Source of the DNA: Maribacter arenosus
GTDB taxonomy: Bacteria > Bacteroidota > Bacteroidia > Flavobacteriales > Flavobacteriaceae
Direction: 5' to 3'
Length of the DNA: 64,000 bases
Assembly (NCBI RefSeq): GCF_014610845.1
Contig: NZ_JABTCG010000001.1
Coordinates: 868,001 to 932,000, forward strand
This document shows, piece after piece, positions 26,767-36,489 of the stretch; position 1 is the first letter of the stretch; the number at the start of each line of letters is the position of its first letter. The position numbers were made by a program, and so were the translations under genes. Under the pieces are notes generated by a model. The model was not told the origin of the DNA and searched no databases. It saw only the letters and a program-made list of their open reading frames with translations.

Positions 26767-27834
26767 ATGCTAGAAAAGGCTAAACCAAGTAAAAATATTT
26801 TAGTGACAGGAGGTGCAGGATTTATTGGCTCCCATGTCGTTCGAAGATTCGTTACTAATTATCCGGGGTATCACATCTATAATCTGGATGCACTGACCTA
26901 TGCGGGGAATTTGGAGAATCTAATTGACATAGAAGGAAATGATAATTATACGTTTCTTCAAGGTGATATCACCGATGAAGCTTTTGTGAATGCGATTTTC
27001 AAGGAACATCGATTTGAAGGCGTTATCCACTTAGCGGCAGAGTCCCATGTGGACAGATCTATAACCGACCCCCTTGCTTTCGCAAAAACCAATATTCTAG
27101 GCACCATGATTCTTTTGAATGCATTTAAGGCCTTATGGAAAGACAACTGGGAAGGAAAACGTTTTTATCATATCAGCACCGATGAAGTTTATGGAACCTT
27201 AGGGGAAACCGGTTTATTCAAAGAAACAACCCCTTATGAGCCTAATTCCCCTTATTCTGCTTCAAAAGCCAGTTCGGATCATTTTGTACGGGCATATGGC
27301 GAAACATACGACTTGCCGTATGTGATTACCAATTGTTCCAATAATTATGGGGCGAACCAATTTCCCGAAAAGTTGATTCCCTTGTTTATCCATAATATTA
27401 TTCATAACAAACCACTGCCAGTCTATGGAAACGGGAATTATACAAGAGACTGGCTGTATGTAATCGACCATGCCATTGCCATCGACCTTGTTTATCATGA
27501 GGGTCTCGATAAAGAAACGTATAATATCGGTGGTTTTAACGAGTGGAAGAATATTGATCTCGTAAAATTGCTATGCAAACATATGGATGAAAAATTGGGA
27601 CGGGAAAAAGGCAGTAGTGAGCTTTTGATTACTTATGTAAAGGATAGACCGGGGCATGACCTTCGGTATGCCATTGACGCCTCCAAAATTAACAAGGAAT
27701 TGGGTTGGAGTCCGACTGTAACCTTTGAAGAGGGACTTTCGAAGACAATTGATTGGTATTTGGCGAATGAAGGTTGGTTGAACAATGTTACAAGTGGGGC
27801 CTATCAACAATATTATGAAAAACAATACCAATAA
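26767..27834 (+). CDS. rmlB: dTDP-glucose 4,6-dehydratase
   Basis: This 355-residue extended short-chain dehydrogenase converts dTDP-glucose to dTDP-4-keto-6-deoxyglucose with bound NAD. The Rossmann motif is VTGGAGFIGSH near the N-terminus. HISTDEVYG holds the catalytic Thr-Asp-Glu, YSASKASSDH the YxxxK pair, and NNYGANQFPEKLIPL the substrate site. rmlA begins three bases after the stop. rmlC and rmlD are absent, so the keto intermediate is probably used by the aminotransferase further down instead of making L-rhamnose. Confidence 0.95.
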   Translation: MLEKAKPSKNILVTGGAGFIGSHVVRRFVTNYPGYHIYNLDALTYAGNLENLIDIEGNDNYTFLQGDITDEAFVNAIFKEHRFEGVIHLAAESHVDRSITDPLAFAKTNILGTMILLNAFKALWKDNWEGKRFYHISTDEVYGTLGETGLFKETTPYEPNSPYSASKASSDHFVRAYGETYDLPYVITNCSNNYGANQFPEKLIPLFIHNIIHNKPLPVYGNGNYTRDWLYVIDHAIAIDLVYHEGLDKETYNIGGFNEWKNIDLVKLLCKHMDEKLGREKGSSELLITYVKDRPGHDLRYAIDASKINKELGWSPTVTFEEGLSKTIDWYLANEGWLNNVTSGAYQQYYEKQYQ

Positions 27835-27837
27835 ATT

Positions 27838-28707
27838 ATGAAAGGAATAATTTTAGCAGGGGGTTCAGGGACACGATTGCACCCATTGACACTAAGTGTG
27901 AGTAAGCAATTGTTGCCTATTTATGACAAACCGATGATCTATTATCCCTTATCGGTCTTGATGCTTGCAGGGATCAAAGAAATATTGATAATATCAACAC
28001 CTGAAGATTTACCGAATTTTAAAAAATTATTGGGATCAGGTAAACACTTTGGTATAGAATTATCGTATGCCGAACAACCATCACCCGATGGTTTGGCACA
28101 GGCTTTCATCATTGGAGAGGATTTTATCGGTAATGATGATGTTTCTTTGGTTTTAGGGGATAATGTCTTCTATGGAGCCGGATTGCAAAAGTTATTGATG
28201 AATGCCATTAAAACGGTAGAGCAACAAAAAAAGGCGGTTATTTATGGGAATTATGTGACTGATCCTGAGCGCTATGGTGTGGTCGAGTTCAATCTGAATA
28301 ATGATGTTTTAAGTATTGAGGAAAAGCCAAAAATTCCAAAATCAAAGTACGCCGTGGTTGGATTGTACTTTTATCCCAACAGTGTCGTCGGGATTGCAAA
28401 AAATGTTAAGCCTAGTGCTAGGGGTGAGTTGGAAATCACTTCCATTAATCAAGAATATTTAGATCGGCAACAATTAAAACTGGAAATTCTGAGTCGAGGT
28501 TTTGCCTGGCTGGATACTGGGACCCATGAGGCCCTAACGGAAGCCACTGAGTTCGTAAAAGCTGTAGAAAAAAGAACAGGGTTGAAAATTGCTTGTTTGG
28601 AAGAGATTGCCTTAAATTATAATTGGATCGATAAAAAACAACTAAAACAGAGAATATTTGAATTAAAAGGAGAATATTACACCTATCTTCAAAATTTGCT
28701 GGATTAA
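27838..28707 (+). CDS. rmlA: Glucose-1-phosphate thymidylyltransferase
   Basis: This 289-residue nucleotidyltransferase makes dTDP-glucose from dTTP and glucose-1-phosphate. The N-terminal signature is [16 protein letters not shown], with [18 protein letters not shown] following. [10 protein letters not shown] is the Mg/nucleotide region, and the protein ends with an extra C-terminal helical part as in RmlA. It is coupled to rmlB, and its stop overlaps the wzx start by one base (TAATG). Confidence 0.95.
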   Translation: MKGIILAGGSGTRLHPLTLSVSKQLLPIYDKPMIYYPLSVLMLAGIKEILIISTPEDLPNFKKLLGSGKHFGIELSYAEQPSPDGLAQAFIIGEDFIGNDDVSLVLGDNVFYGAGLQKLLMNAIKTVEQQKKAVIYGNYVTDPERYGVVEFNLNNDVLSIEEKPKIPKSKYAVVGLYFYPNSVVGIAKNVKPSARGELEITSINQEYLDRQQLKLEILSRGFAWLDTGTHEALTEATEFVKAVEKRTGLKIACLEEIALNYNWIDKKQLKQRIFELKGEYYTYLQNLLD

Positions 28708-30146
28708 TGTCCTTAAAACATAAAACAATATACGGTGCTGCATGGAGTTTTGCCGAGGCATTATTTTTAAAAGGACTTTCTTTTATAGCGATGCTCTTGT
28801 TGGCTCGCTGGTTAGGGCCAATTGATTTTGGCCTAATAGGAATGATCGCGGTATTTATAGGAATTGGCACATCTTTAGTAGACAGCGGCATGTCTTCTTC
28901 AATTATTAGGACCAAAGATGCGGATGATGATGATTATACGACCGTATTCTACATGAATATGACCATTAGTCTAATAGTGTATGCCCTTATGTTTTATTCC
29001 GCACCCTATATTGCCTTGTTTTATAAGCAAGAAGTGCTTATTAGTGTAATCCGGGTTTATTGTTTAATTTTTATTATTTCAGCTTTTTCAGCAGTACAAT
29101 TGGCGATTTTAAATAAGGAAATGCGTTTTAAAAGGATGACACTATTAAATGCGCCTAGCATCATTATTGGGGTTGGTGTCGGTCTATACATGGGCTATAA
29201 TAATTATGGTGTTTGGAGCATAATAACTATGTATATGACTTCACAAATAGTATTGTCGGTATTACTTTGGATAACGGGATCATGGAAGCCCAGTTTAAAT
29301 TTTTCAAAAGAAAAGTTAAAATACCATTATAATTTTGGGTACAAAATCATGTTATCGGGATTACTGGATACGATTTTTAAAAACAGCTATCAAATTATTA
29401 TTGGGAAATTTTTCCCGGTACAGACACTAGGACATTATGAACGGGCGAAAAGGTTTAACGAATATCCTTCAACACTTATTACCGGGATCTTAGGCAAGGT
29501 AACATATCCTATGTTGGCACAGTTACAGGATGACCCACCAAGATTGTCTATGATTTACAGGCGTTTACTGCGTATGGCTTTTTTTATTATTGCACCTTTA
29601 ATGTTGGGATTGGCTGCCATGGCAGAACCATTATTTGAATTGATTCTAGGTCCTGAATGGGTACCTGCAGTTCCTTATTTCCAAATATTAAGTTTGGCAG
29701 CAATGTTACACCCAATCCATGCTTTTAATGTTAATGTGTTAAAAGTATACGGAAGAAGCGATTTATTTTTAAAATTGGAAATATTTAAAAAATCATTCCT
29801 TACACTCGCCCTAATTATAGGATTCCAATTTGGGGTTATTGGTCTGGTCTGGAGTGGCGTATTTACTTCTGTTATCAGCTTGGCTATCAATACGTATTAC
29901 AGCAGTAAATTAATAGACTATAGTACAAAAATGCAATTTTTGGATATGCTGCCAATTTTACTATTAGCCGGTCTTACTTTTTTACTGATGTACTACTCAG
30001 TTTATTTATTTATGGACTTTAGTAATATCACACAATTAACTATTGCTACATTGCTAGGAATTACTTTTTATCTATTGATTCATTCCTTTTTTAAAGCTAG
30101 CCCCTTATATGATTTAGTAACAATTATAAAAAATCGAAAATTATGA
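28707..30146 (+). CDS. Polysaccharide repeat-unit flippase (Wzx/WzxC-like, MOP superfamily)
   Basis: This 479-residue membrane protein has about twelve to fourteen hydrophobic helices and is predicted to flip lipid-linked repeat units across the inner membrane. The N-terminus KTIYGAAWSFAEALFLKG and the following LLARWLGPIDFGLIGM are typical of the WzxC-like branch. The start codon overlaps the rmlA stop, and the stop overlaps the next start by four bases, so it lies in a tightly coupled operon. Confidence 0.88.
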   Translation: MSLKHKTIYGAAWSFAEALFLKGLSFIAMLLLARWLGPIDFGLIGMIAVFIGIGTSLVDSGMSSSIIRTKDADDDDYTTVFYMNMTISLIVYALMFYSAPYIALFYKQEVLISVIRVYCLIFIISAFSAVQLAILNKEMRFKRMTLLNAPSIIIGVGVGLYMGYNNYGVWSIITMYMTSQIVLSVLLWITGSWKPSLNFSKEKLKYHYNFGYKIMLSGLLDTIFKNSYQIIIGKFFPVQTLGHYERAKRFNEYPSTLITGILGKVTYPMLAQLQDDPPRLSMIYRRLLRMAFFIIAPLMLGLAAMAEPLFELILGPEWVPAVPYFQILSLAAMLHPIHAFNVNVLKVYGRSDLFLKLEIFKKSFLTLALIIGFQFGVIGLVWSGVFTSVISLAINTYYSSKLIDYSTKMQFLDMLPILLLAGLTFLLMYYSVYLFMDFSNITQLTIATLLGITFYLLIHSFFKASPLYDLVTIIKNRKL

Positions 30147-31225
30147 TACCTGTAACCTTACCATTTATACCACCGAAGGAGGATTATGATATTTTATTAC
30201 ATGGGATTTGGAAACGTCAATGGCTCACCAATATGGGGCCTTTGGCGAGCGATCTTGAGATGAAACTTAAAGAGCATTTGGGCGTAGAACATTTATTGTT
30301 CGTGACAAATGGAACCATCGCCCTCCAAATGGCAATTAAAGCATTGGATTTGAAAGGTGAAATTATTACAACTCCATTTACATATGTAGCTACTACCAGT
30401 AGTATTGTATGGGAAAATTGTAAACCTACTTTTGTGGATATCGATCAAAAGAGCCTAAACATTGATCCATCCAAAATTGAAGAGGCGATTACTGAGCATA
30501 CATCCGCTATATTGACCACACATGTCTATGGAAACCCTTGTGATGTCGAAGCTATTGATAAAATAGCAAAGAAACATCAACTTAAGGTCATTTACGATGC
30601 TGCCCATGCCTTTGGAGTGAATGTAAACGGCAAATCGATTTTTGAATATGGTGATATTTCAACCTGCAGTTTGCATGCCACCAAGTTATTCCATTCCGGG
30701 GAAGGGGGATTGATTATCACAAAAGATCCCATGCTATTAAAGGAACTGTCTCATATTCGAAATTTTGGGCATGACGGCCCTGAGAAATTCTATAATTTGG
30801 GAATAAATGGTAAGAATTCCGAGTTTCATGCTGCCATGGGCTTGGCCAATTTAAATTATGTACAGGCTATACATGAGCAACGTAAATTATTAACAGAACG
30901 ATATGATCAAAAACTAAGGAATTTTAAGGCTATTAAACCATTGTGGCATAAGCATTCCAAACCTAATTATGCCTACTATCCCATTGTTTTTGAAAGTGAA
31001 GATTTACTCTTAAAGTGCATTGATTTGCTCAAAATGAACGAGATATTCGGTAGGCGTTATTTTTATCCATCCTTATCGCGTTCCTTACCCTATTTAGAAT
31101 CAAAACCGCTTAAATGGGCCGACAATATTTCCAAACGGGTCTTTTGTTTACCTTTGTATTTTAATCTTACCGTTGAAGAAGTGGATTTGATTTGCAGATT
31201 ATTATTAAGAGCACAAAATAATTAA
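30143..31225 (+). CDS. DegT/DnrJ/EryC1/StrS-family sugar aminotransferase, probably on dTDP-4-keto-6-deoxyglucose
   Basis: This 360-residue PLP enzyme aminates a keto nucleotide sugar. The PLP pocket shows TNGTIALQMAI, the Asp in VIYDAAHAFG and the Schiff-base lysine in SLHATKLFHSGEGG. Following rmlA and rmlB with no rmlC/D, and followed by a WecF-like transferase, it most likely makes dTDP-4-amino-4,6-dideoxy-glucose or -galactose (VioA/WecE-like). A 3-amino sugar cannot be excluded. It overlaps wzx by four bases. Confidence 0.85.
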   Translation: MIPVTLPFIPPKEDYDILLHGIWKRQWLTNMGPLASDLEMKLKEHLGVEHLLFVTNGTIALQMAIKALDLKGEIITTPFTYVATTSSIVWENCKPTFVDIDQKSLNIDPSKIEEAITEHTSAILTTHVYGNPCDVEAIDKIAKKHQLKVIYDAAHAFGVNVNGKSIFEYGDISTCSLHATKLFHSGEGGLIITKDPMLLKELSHIRNFGHDGPEKFYNLGINGKNSEFHAAMGLANLNYVQAIHEQRKLLTERYDQKLRNFKAIKPLWHKHSKPNYAYYPIVFESEDLLLKCIDLLKMNEIFGRRYFYPSLSRSLPYLESKPLKWADNISKRVFCLPLYFNLTVEEVDLICRLLLRAQNN

Positions 31226-31228
31226 GAT

Positions 31229-31933
31229 ATGAAAGTCGCCGTGATGCAACCTTATCTGTTTCCTTATATCGGTTATTTCCAATTAGTAAATGCAGTCGAT
31301 TATTTTGTGTTTGCTGATGATGTTAATTATATAAAGAGAGGTTTTATTAATAGAAACAAGATATTATTGAATAATCAGGAACAATATTTTACGGTTCCCT
31401 GTCATAAACCTAGTCAGAATAGATTGATCAATGAAATCAAAATCGCTGATGATATGAAGGGCTATCCTGAAAACATTTTACTTACGATAAGACAAGCCTA
31501 TAAAAAGGCGCCTTTTTTTACCGAAGTTTTTCCGATAATCGAATCGCTATTCCATTCCGGAATCGATAGTATAGCTACATTAGCGGCCCGTTCAGTAGAA
31601 TCGGTAGCAAAATATTTGGAAATAGAGGTAGATTTAAAATTTTCTTCTGTGTCTTTTAGTCACACAAAAGGACAGGAAAGATCCGCTAGATTAATAAACA
31701 TCACAAAAGAATCAGGTAGTGATCATTACATTAATCCCATAGGCGGAAACATATTATATGATAAAGAACATTTTAAGAGCCATGGGATAACCTTAGAGTT
31801 CTTATCACCACAGATTAGACCCTACACTCAATTTACTGATGATTTTGTTCCTAATCTCTCGATAATCGATGTTTTAATGTTCAACTCCCCGGAACAAACT
31901 AAAATTCTTTTAGAACAATATAAATTGGTGTAG
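31229..31933 (+). CDS. WbqC-like family protein
   Basis: This 234-residue protein has the WbqC family signature at its start: KVAVMQPYLFPYIGYFQLVNAVD, then FVFADDVNYIKRGFINRNKI. The end, DVLMFNSPEQTKILLEQYKLV, is also characteristic. The family occurs widely in O-antigen and capsule loci beside aminotransferases, but its activity is not established as far as I know. Here it starts three bases after the aminotransferase, in the place where an N-acyltransferase would be expected. A role in modifying the new amino group is inference. Confidence 0.85.
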   Translation: MKVAVMQPYLFPYIGYFQLVNAVDYFVFADDVNYIKRGFINRNKILLNNQEQYFTVPCHKPSQNRLINEIKIADDMKGYPENILLTIRQAYKKAPFFTEVFPIIESLFHSGIDSIATLAARSVESVAKYLEIEVDLKFSSVSFSHTKGQERSARLINITKESGSDHYINPIGGNILYDKEHFKSHGITLEFLSPQIRPYTQFTDDFVPNLSIIDVLMFNSPEQTKILLEQYKLV

Positions 31934-32135
31934 CGGCAAGCTTGATTGTTTTATCTTGTCAGACCATGAAAATTTTTAATCGTTCTAGAGCGACTATTAT
32001 GATAACATTAGTAAACCCAGTGTTATACGTAGAATATTATTGGTTGTTAATCAATTAAATAGTTACAATATTTCTGAAAGATTATACTTTTACTTTCTTC
32101 AAGGGAAAATTTTCGATAAATTTTAATTTTGAATT

Positions 32136-33848
32136 ATGAATGGATTCAATATTTCAATAGGTTCAATGGGTAAAATTGATAAGCCAAGTGAAACTACAGC
32201 TCATAAACAGGACTATATAGCTTACAAAGATTTCAAGGTTAAAAATTTTTCTAATCATAAATTTGAAAATGATAATTTATTTTTAGAAACGAATGATTAT
32301 ATAATTGTTTTAAAAGGTGTTATTTTAAATAAAAAAGCCCTACTAGAGCCATCCTTAAATTGGGAGGAGACCATTACTGCATTATATTTGAAAGAAGGGA
32401 ATGGATTTTTCAAAAAGTTTAGGGGTAGTTTTTGTGGTGCTTTGTATGACAAAAAGAAGGATAAATGGCTAGTTTTTACGGATCACATTGGTTCAAAATC
32501 ACTTTTTTATTATAAAAAGGGGGAAGTCTATTTTATTTCAAGTAAAATAAGCGAAATATATGCTTTCTTAAATAATAATAATCTTTCCTATAGTCTCAAT
32601 ATTGAATCTGCTTATAATTTGTTGAGCTATGGTTATATGTTAGGGGATGACACCTTGTGTGATGATATTCATAAAATATTGCCCGGAAATTATCTCTGTA
32701 TTCAAGATGGCAACTTTGAAATGATAAATTATTACAAACTACCTCCGTCGAAACTTGAAGGGAATGTAGATGAAGATGAAATCATCGAAAAGTTGGATAT
32801 TAAATTTAGGGAAGCTATTCAACTTCAATTTGAAAAGGATAGGGAATATTCATACAAGCATTTAGTTACATTAAGTGGAGGTTTGGATTCTAGAATGACC
32901 TCTTGGGTCGCACATCAAATGGGCTATGTGGATCAGATTAATCTAACATACTCACAAAGTGATTATTTGGATGAGACCATTCCAAAAAAAATCGCTGCCG
33001 ATTTAAAACATGAATGGATTTTTAAGGCGTTAGATAATGGTATGTTTTTAAAGGACATTGATGAAATCAGCACTATCTCGGGAGGTAATGCCTTGTATTA
33101 TGGACTTGCCCATAGCAATAGTATTTGTAAATATTTGAATTATGATACGTTAGGAATGTCACATACTGGGCAATTAGGAGAAGTTGTAATAGGAAGTAAT
33201 ATTAGCCGTTTAAACAAAGTTGATTTGAAAACATTGGGAGGAAAATATTCCACGACAATGAAGAATAGAAACTCCTTAAGCACATCTTTCGAATCTTTTG
33301 AGGATCTTGAGTTGGCCATGATCTATCAAAGAGGATTTAATGGTGCTAATGAAGGGTTAAAAATTGTACAAATTAAAAGCGAAACCATGTCACCTTTTTA
33401 TAATGTGGATTTTTGGGAATATTGTAGGTCGATACCGTTAAAAAATAGGATGAATCATCGTATTTATCTAAAATGGATTTCATCAAAATACCCAGAAGCT
33501 GCTAACTATAAATGGACAAAAATTAATGCTAAACCAACTGCTAAGCAATTTATAGTGAACTATAAAGGTAGACAAATCCCATTAAAAAAACTTCCTGTTA
33601 CTATACTGCAAAAATTAGGTATGAAATCATCTCCTAGGTTAACTAAAAATCATATGAATCCCTTGGAATATTGGTACAACACAAATAATGACCTTAAGAC
33701 TTTTCAGGATAATTACTTTAAGGATAATATTGAAAGGATAACTAACCAAGGTTTGAAATCCGATTGTCAAAATCTTTACACCACAGGTAATGCTATTGAA
33801 AAGATTCAAGTATTAACCCTTCTTTCTGCATTGAAACTTAATTTTTAA
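32136..33848 (+). CDS. Asparagine-synthase-like protein lacking the N-terminal glutaminase cysteine
   Basis: This 570-residue protein has two parts of the AsnB architecture. Residues ~1-190 keep the class II amidotransferase fold pattern (FRGSFCGALYDKKKDKW, then DHIGSKSLFYY and ISSKISEIYAFL). Residues ~215-520 contain the PP-loop SGGLDSR (247-253), which binds ATP. The protein starts MNGFN, with no cysteine at position 2, so glutamine hydrolysis is unlikely. In polysaccharide loci such proteins are thought to amidate or aminoacylate sugar acids; GalNAcA made by genes at 51-55 kb is a possible target. Free asparagine synthesis is unlikely. It is preceded by 202 bases without a gene. Confidence 0.8.
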   Translation: MNGFNISIGSMGKIDKPSETTAHKQDYIAYKDFKVKNFSNHKFENDNLFLETNDYIIVLKGVILNKKALLEPSLNWEETITALYLKEGNGFFKKFRGSFCGALYDKKKDKWLVFTDHIGSKSLFYYKKGEVYFISSKISEIYAFLNNNNLSYSLNIESAYNLLSYGYMLGDDTLCDDIHKILPGNYLCIQDGNFEMINYYKLPPSKLEGNVDEDEIIEKLDIKFREAIQLQFEKDREYSYKHLVTLSGGLDSRMTSWVAHQMGYVDQINLTYSQSDYLDETIPKKIAADLKHEWIFKALDNGMFLKDIDEISTISGGNALYYGLAHSNSICKYLNYDTLGMSHTGQLGEVVIGSNISRLNKVDLKTLGGKYSTTMKNRNSLSTSFESFEDLELAMIYQRGFNGANEGLKIVQIKSETMSPFYNVDFWEYCRSIPLKNRMNHRIYLKWISSKYPEAANYKWTKINAKPTAKQFIVNYKGRQIPLKKLPVTILQKLGMKSSPRLTKNHMNPLEYWYNTNNDLKTFQDNYFKDNIERITNQGLKSDCQNLYTTGNAIEKIQVLTLLSALKLNF

Positions 33849-33903
33849 TCGCATAATTTTATGTTTCTATAAATATATTGCTAGATGCAGAATACTATAT
33901 TCT

Positions 33904-35010
33904 ATGAAAAAAATTATCCATATACATACAGATTATAAATTTATAGTAGATTCCGAAAGGTATATGGGTGAAATTTTTGTGAACGAAATACTGATTTTAG
34001 GTACCAAAAATTCATCCAATTCCGAATATCATGACAAAGCCCAATTTTTTGATCCGCATTTAGAATACTTAAACGAAATTTTAACTATAGTCAACTCCGC
34101 GGATGCTCTTGTGATTTATAGTTTGGACTTCTATAAAAGCAAAATTATAAATCGTGTGGATAAAAGAGTTAAGATTATCTGGCGGTTTTTTGGAACCGAG
34201 CTATATTCACGGAAATTGCATTTGTATCTCAGTACAAAATCCAAGTCCTTTGTTATACCCAGATTATTTAAAGGTCAGATAAAATCGATTTTTCGATTCA
34301 TTATTCAGGAAGAAAAATGGTTTTATAGGGCCATCAGGCGTACGGACGCCATTACCTGTGTTTTTAAAGAGGAATACGATTATTTGATACGGCATTGGGA
34401 TCATCTGCCAAAGTTCATCCCTCTTTCCTTGGAAAATCGGAATTATTCCAAAGCAATTGATTTTGAATTGGACTATCCCAAAAAAAATACTATCGTTATT
34501 GGTAATAGCAGGGCATATTATAACAATCATTTGGATATTTTGGAAATTGTGGAAAGATGTAAGCTAGATAAGAAAATCAACATAAGACTTTTGTTCAATT
34601 ATGGCGCAGAAGATGCCTATACCCATAGAGTAAGGCAAAAGGTAGATGATTTGGAAAGGGTTACCCTGTTGGATTCCTTTATTCCACCCCATGAATTTAT
34701 TGATTTTTACGGGCCGGTCGCTGCCTTCGTTACTAATAGTTACCGGCAGTTGGCACTTGGAAATATATTTTTAGCCTTGCACAAAGGGGTTAAGGTGTAT
34801 CTGAACAAAAAAAACCCTACCTATACGTGGTTTAAGGAAGAAGGGCTTTATATTTATGAGATAGAGCATTTAAAAAATGATTTGGAAACCGGGCGGATTC
34901 ATTTGACGAAAAATGAAATTGAACATAATTTAAAGTGCTTGAATCAACTTAAAGAAGACCATTCCAAAGCCGATTTCCAATTAGAAGTATTGCAATTACT
35001 CAACAATTAA
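33904..35010 (+). CDS. WecF-like (glycosyltransferase family 56) 4-amino-4,6-dideoxyhexose transferase
   Basis: This 368-residue cytoplasmic-face glycosyltransferase resembles WecF, which moves Fuc4NAc from dTDP-Fuc4NAc to a lipid-linked sugar. The match lies mainly in the C-terminal half: IVIGNSRAYYNNHLDILEI, a central FNYGAEDAYTHRVRQ, then FIPPHEFIDFY and YRQLALGNIFLALHKGVK. The dTDP-sugar genes rmlB, rmlA and the aminotransferase in the same operon agree with this donor. The first 150 residues diverge and may recognise a different acceptor. Confidence 0.78.
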   Translation: MKKIIHIHTDYKFIVDSERYMGEIFVNEILILGTKNSSNSEYHDKAQFFDPHLEYLNEILTIVNSADALVIYSLDFYKSKIINRVDKRVKIIWRFFGTELYSRKLHLYLSTKSKSFVIPRLFKGQIKSIFRFIIQEEKWFYRAIRRTDAITCVFKEEYDYLIRHWDHLPKFIPLSLENRNYSKAIDFELDYPKKNTIVIGNSRAYYNNHLDILEIVERCKLDKKINIRLLFNYGAEDAYTHRVRQKVDDLERVTLLDSFIPPHEFIDFYGPVAAFVTNSYRQLALGNIFLALHKGVKVYLNKKNPTYTWFKEEGLYIYEIEHLKNDLETGRIHLTKNEIEHNLKCLNQLKEDHSKADFQLEVLQLLNN

Positions 35011-35253
35011 TATCCTAATCATAACATATTTGATAAAAAGAATTTTCGTGATTAGTAGTATAATAGTAGGATATACTCAAGGATGGCGAATTTTAAGTTT
35101 TCTTTTAGAAATCTCCGCTATATTTATGAAAAATATTGATCTTTCAAATGATTCGAGTTCGAAATCTGATAGGCATTAACTTAGCAGGTTCGGCAAACCC
35201 AAACAAAAATGCAAAAACCAGCTTTAATTTCTGAAACAAAACTTAATTTTTAG

Positions 35254-36489
35254 ATGCACTTACTCTTCAATCGTATATTTTATCTTATCTTATTTATTGG
35301 CTTTTTTTTACCTACGAATAGCACATTCTTTTTGCCATTGCCTGGGGTACAATTAAGTTTAAATGAGTTCGCCTTTGTTTTTTTACCCATTATCAATCTA
35401 TTCTGTTATTCCCCAAATAATGTAAAAATCAATAACACTCCATTAAAAAGAAACATTGTTTTATTGATTTTAGTCGTTGTTTTTACCGAAGTTGTGGTTA
35501 AAAATCTTGTTTACGGCCAATCGTTTGGAGACGCCTTTAAAACCATACGGATTGGATTGCCCATGTTTTCCTCCTTAATCCTCATTGCTCAAGGGATACG
35601 GGCCGATATAACTACTGTTTGGAAAGCCATATTGCTTGCCGTAAGTGCTTCCACAATAATATCCATCCTATCTTTGGTTATTGATCTACCCATCTACCAT
35701 GATGTGGAAAGTGGTACGGATATATTGAGTGCAACAAGAGGTAGGGTTAAGAATGCGAACTTTACATTCGGTTTGATAGGTATGTATCTCTTGATCCAAG
35801 ATAATGACCATTGGTATAGTCGGGGCAAGTTGGTTAAAATCACTGCCATACTCAGTATATTTGCGATTATTCTCAGTTTTAACAGAACCTTATTGGCCTT
35901 ATTGTTTCTGGAGGCCATTTTTTTACTGCGGGTCAGGTTTAACTTAAAAAAGTTTCTAAAAATCATATCCTATGGCATTTTGGTTTTGCTGATTTTTTTT
36001 GGGGCCTATTTTTATAATGATACCATGAGACGTCAAATGGATAAAAGAATCTTTTCAATTCTAGAAGGAAAACAATCCATTGCAGAGAATGCCATAGAAG
36101 ATAACAGAGAGGTAATCTACAAGGCTGTACAAGAAAAATTGGAATCGGGATATCATGTGATTGGATTACCCTACAAAACACCCATATTTACATGGGTCCC
36201 ACGCTGGTCTTTTGAAGACGAACGGAATATGTCAGTCACCGATACATCTGCCCTAACAATCCTACTGCGATATGGCATTATACCTTTACTGTTGACTTTA
36301 TTGATTTTAAAGCAACTATATTCGTTTTCCAATAATCCGTTCTTTAAAACGATACTGATTTTATACCTAATAGCATCCTTAAACATTGATGTGATTTTGC
36401 GGCAGAACTCAATTTTATTTATCGCATTTATTTTTTTAATCACCAAAGCTGAAATTCATGAACAACGCAGCATTCATAGCAAAGACTAA
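35254..36489 (+). CDS. Wzy-like O-antigen/capsule polymerase (membrane)
   Basis: This 411-residue protein has about ten hydrophobic segments, starting with FYLILFIGFFLPTNSTFFLPL. A large polar loop lies at residues ~260-330 (DKRIFSILEGKQ, AIEDNREVIYKAV, GYHVIGLPYKTPI), as in the Wzy/WaaL ligase-polymerase family. As the only such gene among the Wzx, transferase and export genes of the locus, it is the likely polymerase. The following glycosyltransferase starts within it (32-base overlap). The 243 bases before it hold no full gene but may hold a short AsnB-like tail. Confidence 0.75.
   Translation: MHLLFNRIFYLILFIGFFLPTNSTFFLPLPGVQLSLNEFAFVFLPIINLFCYSPNNVKINNTPLKRNIVLLILVVVFTEVVVKNLVYGQSFGDAFKTIRIGLPMFSSLILIAQGIRADITTVWKAILLAVSASTIISILSLVIDLPIYHDVESGTDILSATRGRVKNANFTFGLIGMYLLIQDNDHWYSRGKLVKITAILSIFAIILSFNRTLLALLFLEAIFLLRVRFNLKKFLKIISYGILVLLIFFGAYFYNDTMRRQMDKRIFSILEGKQSIAENAIEDNREVIYKAVQEKLESGYHVIGLPYKTPIFTWVPRWSFEDERNMSVTDTSALTILLRYGIIPLLLTLLILKQLYSFSNNPFFKTILILYLIASLNIDVILRQNSILFIAFIFLITKAEIHEQRSIHSKD

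Noticed and set aside
26767-28707. L-rhamnose pathway
   Set aside because: rmlA and rmlB are present, but rmlC and rmlD are absent from the window, and an aminotransferase follows instead.
32136-33848. Asparagine synthetase for amino-acid metabolism
   Set aside because: No Cys2 nucleophile, divergent sequence and an operon context of sugar assembly genes argue for a polysaccharide role.
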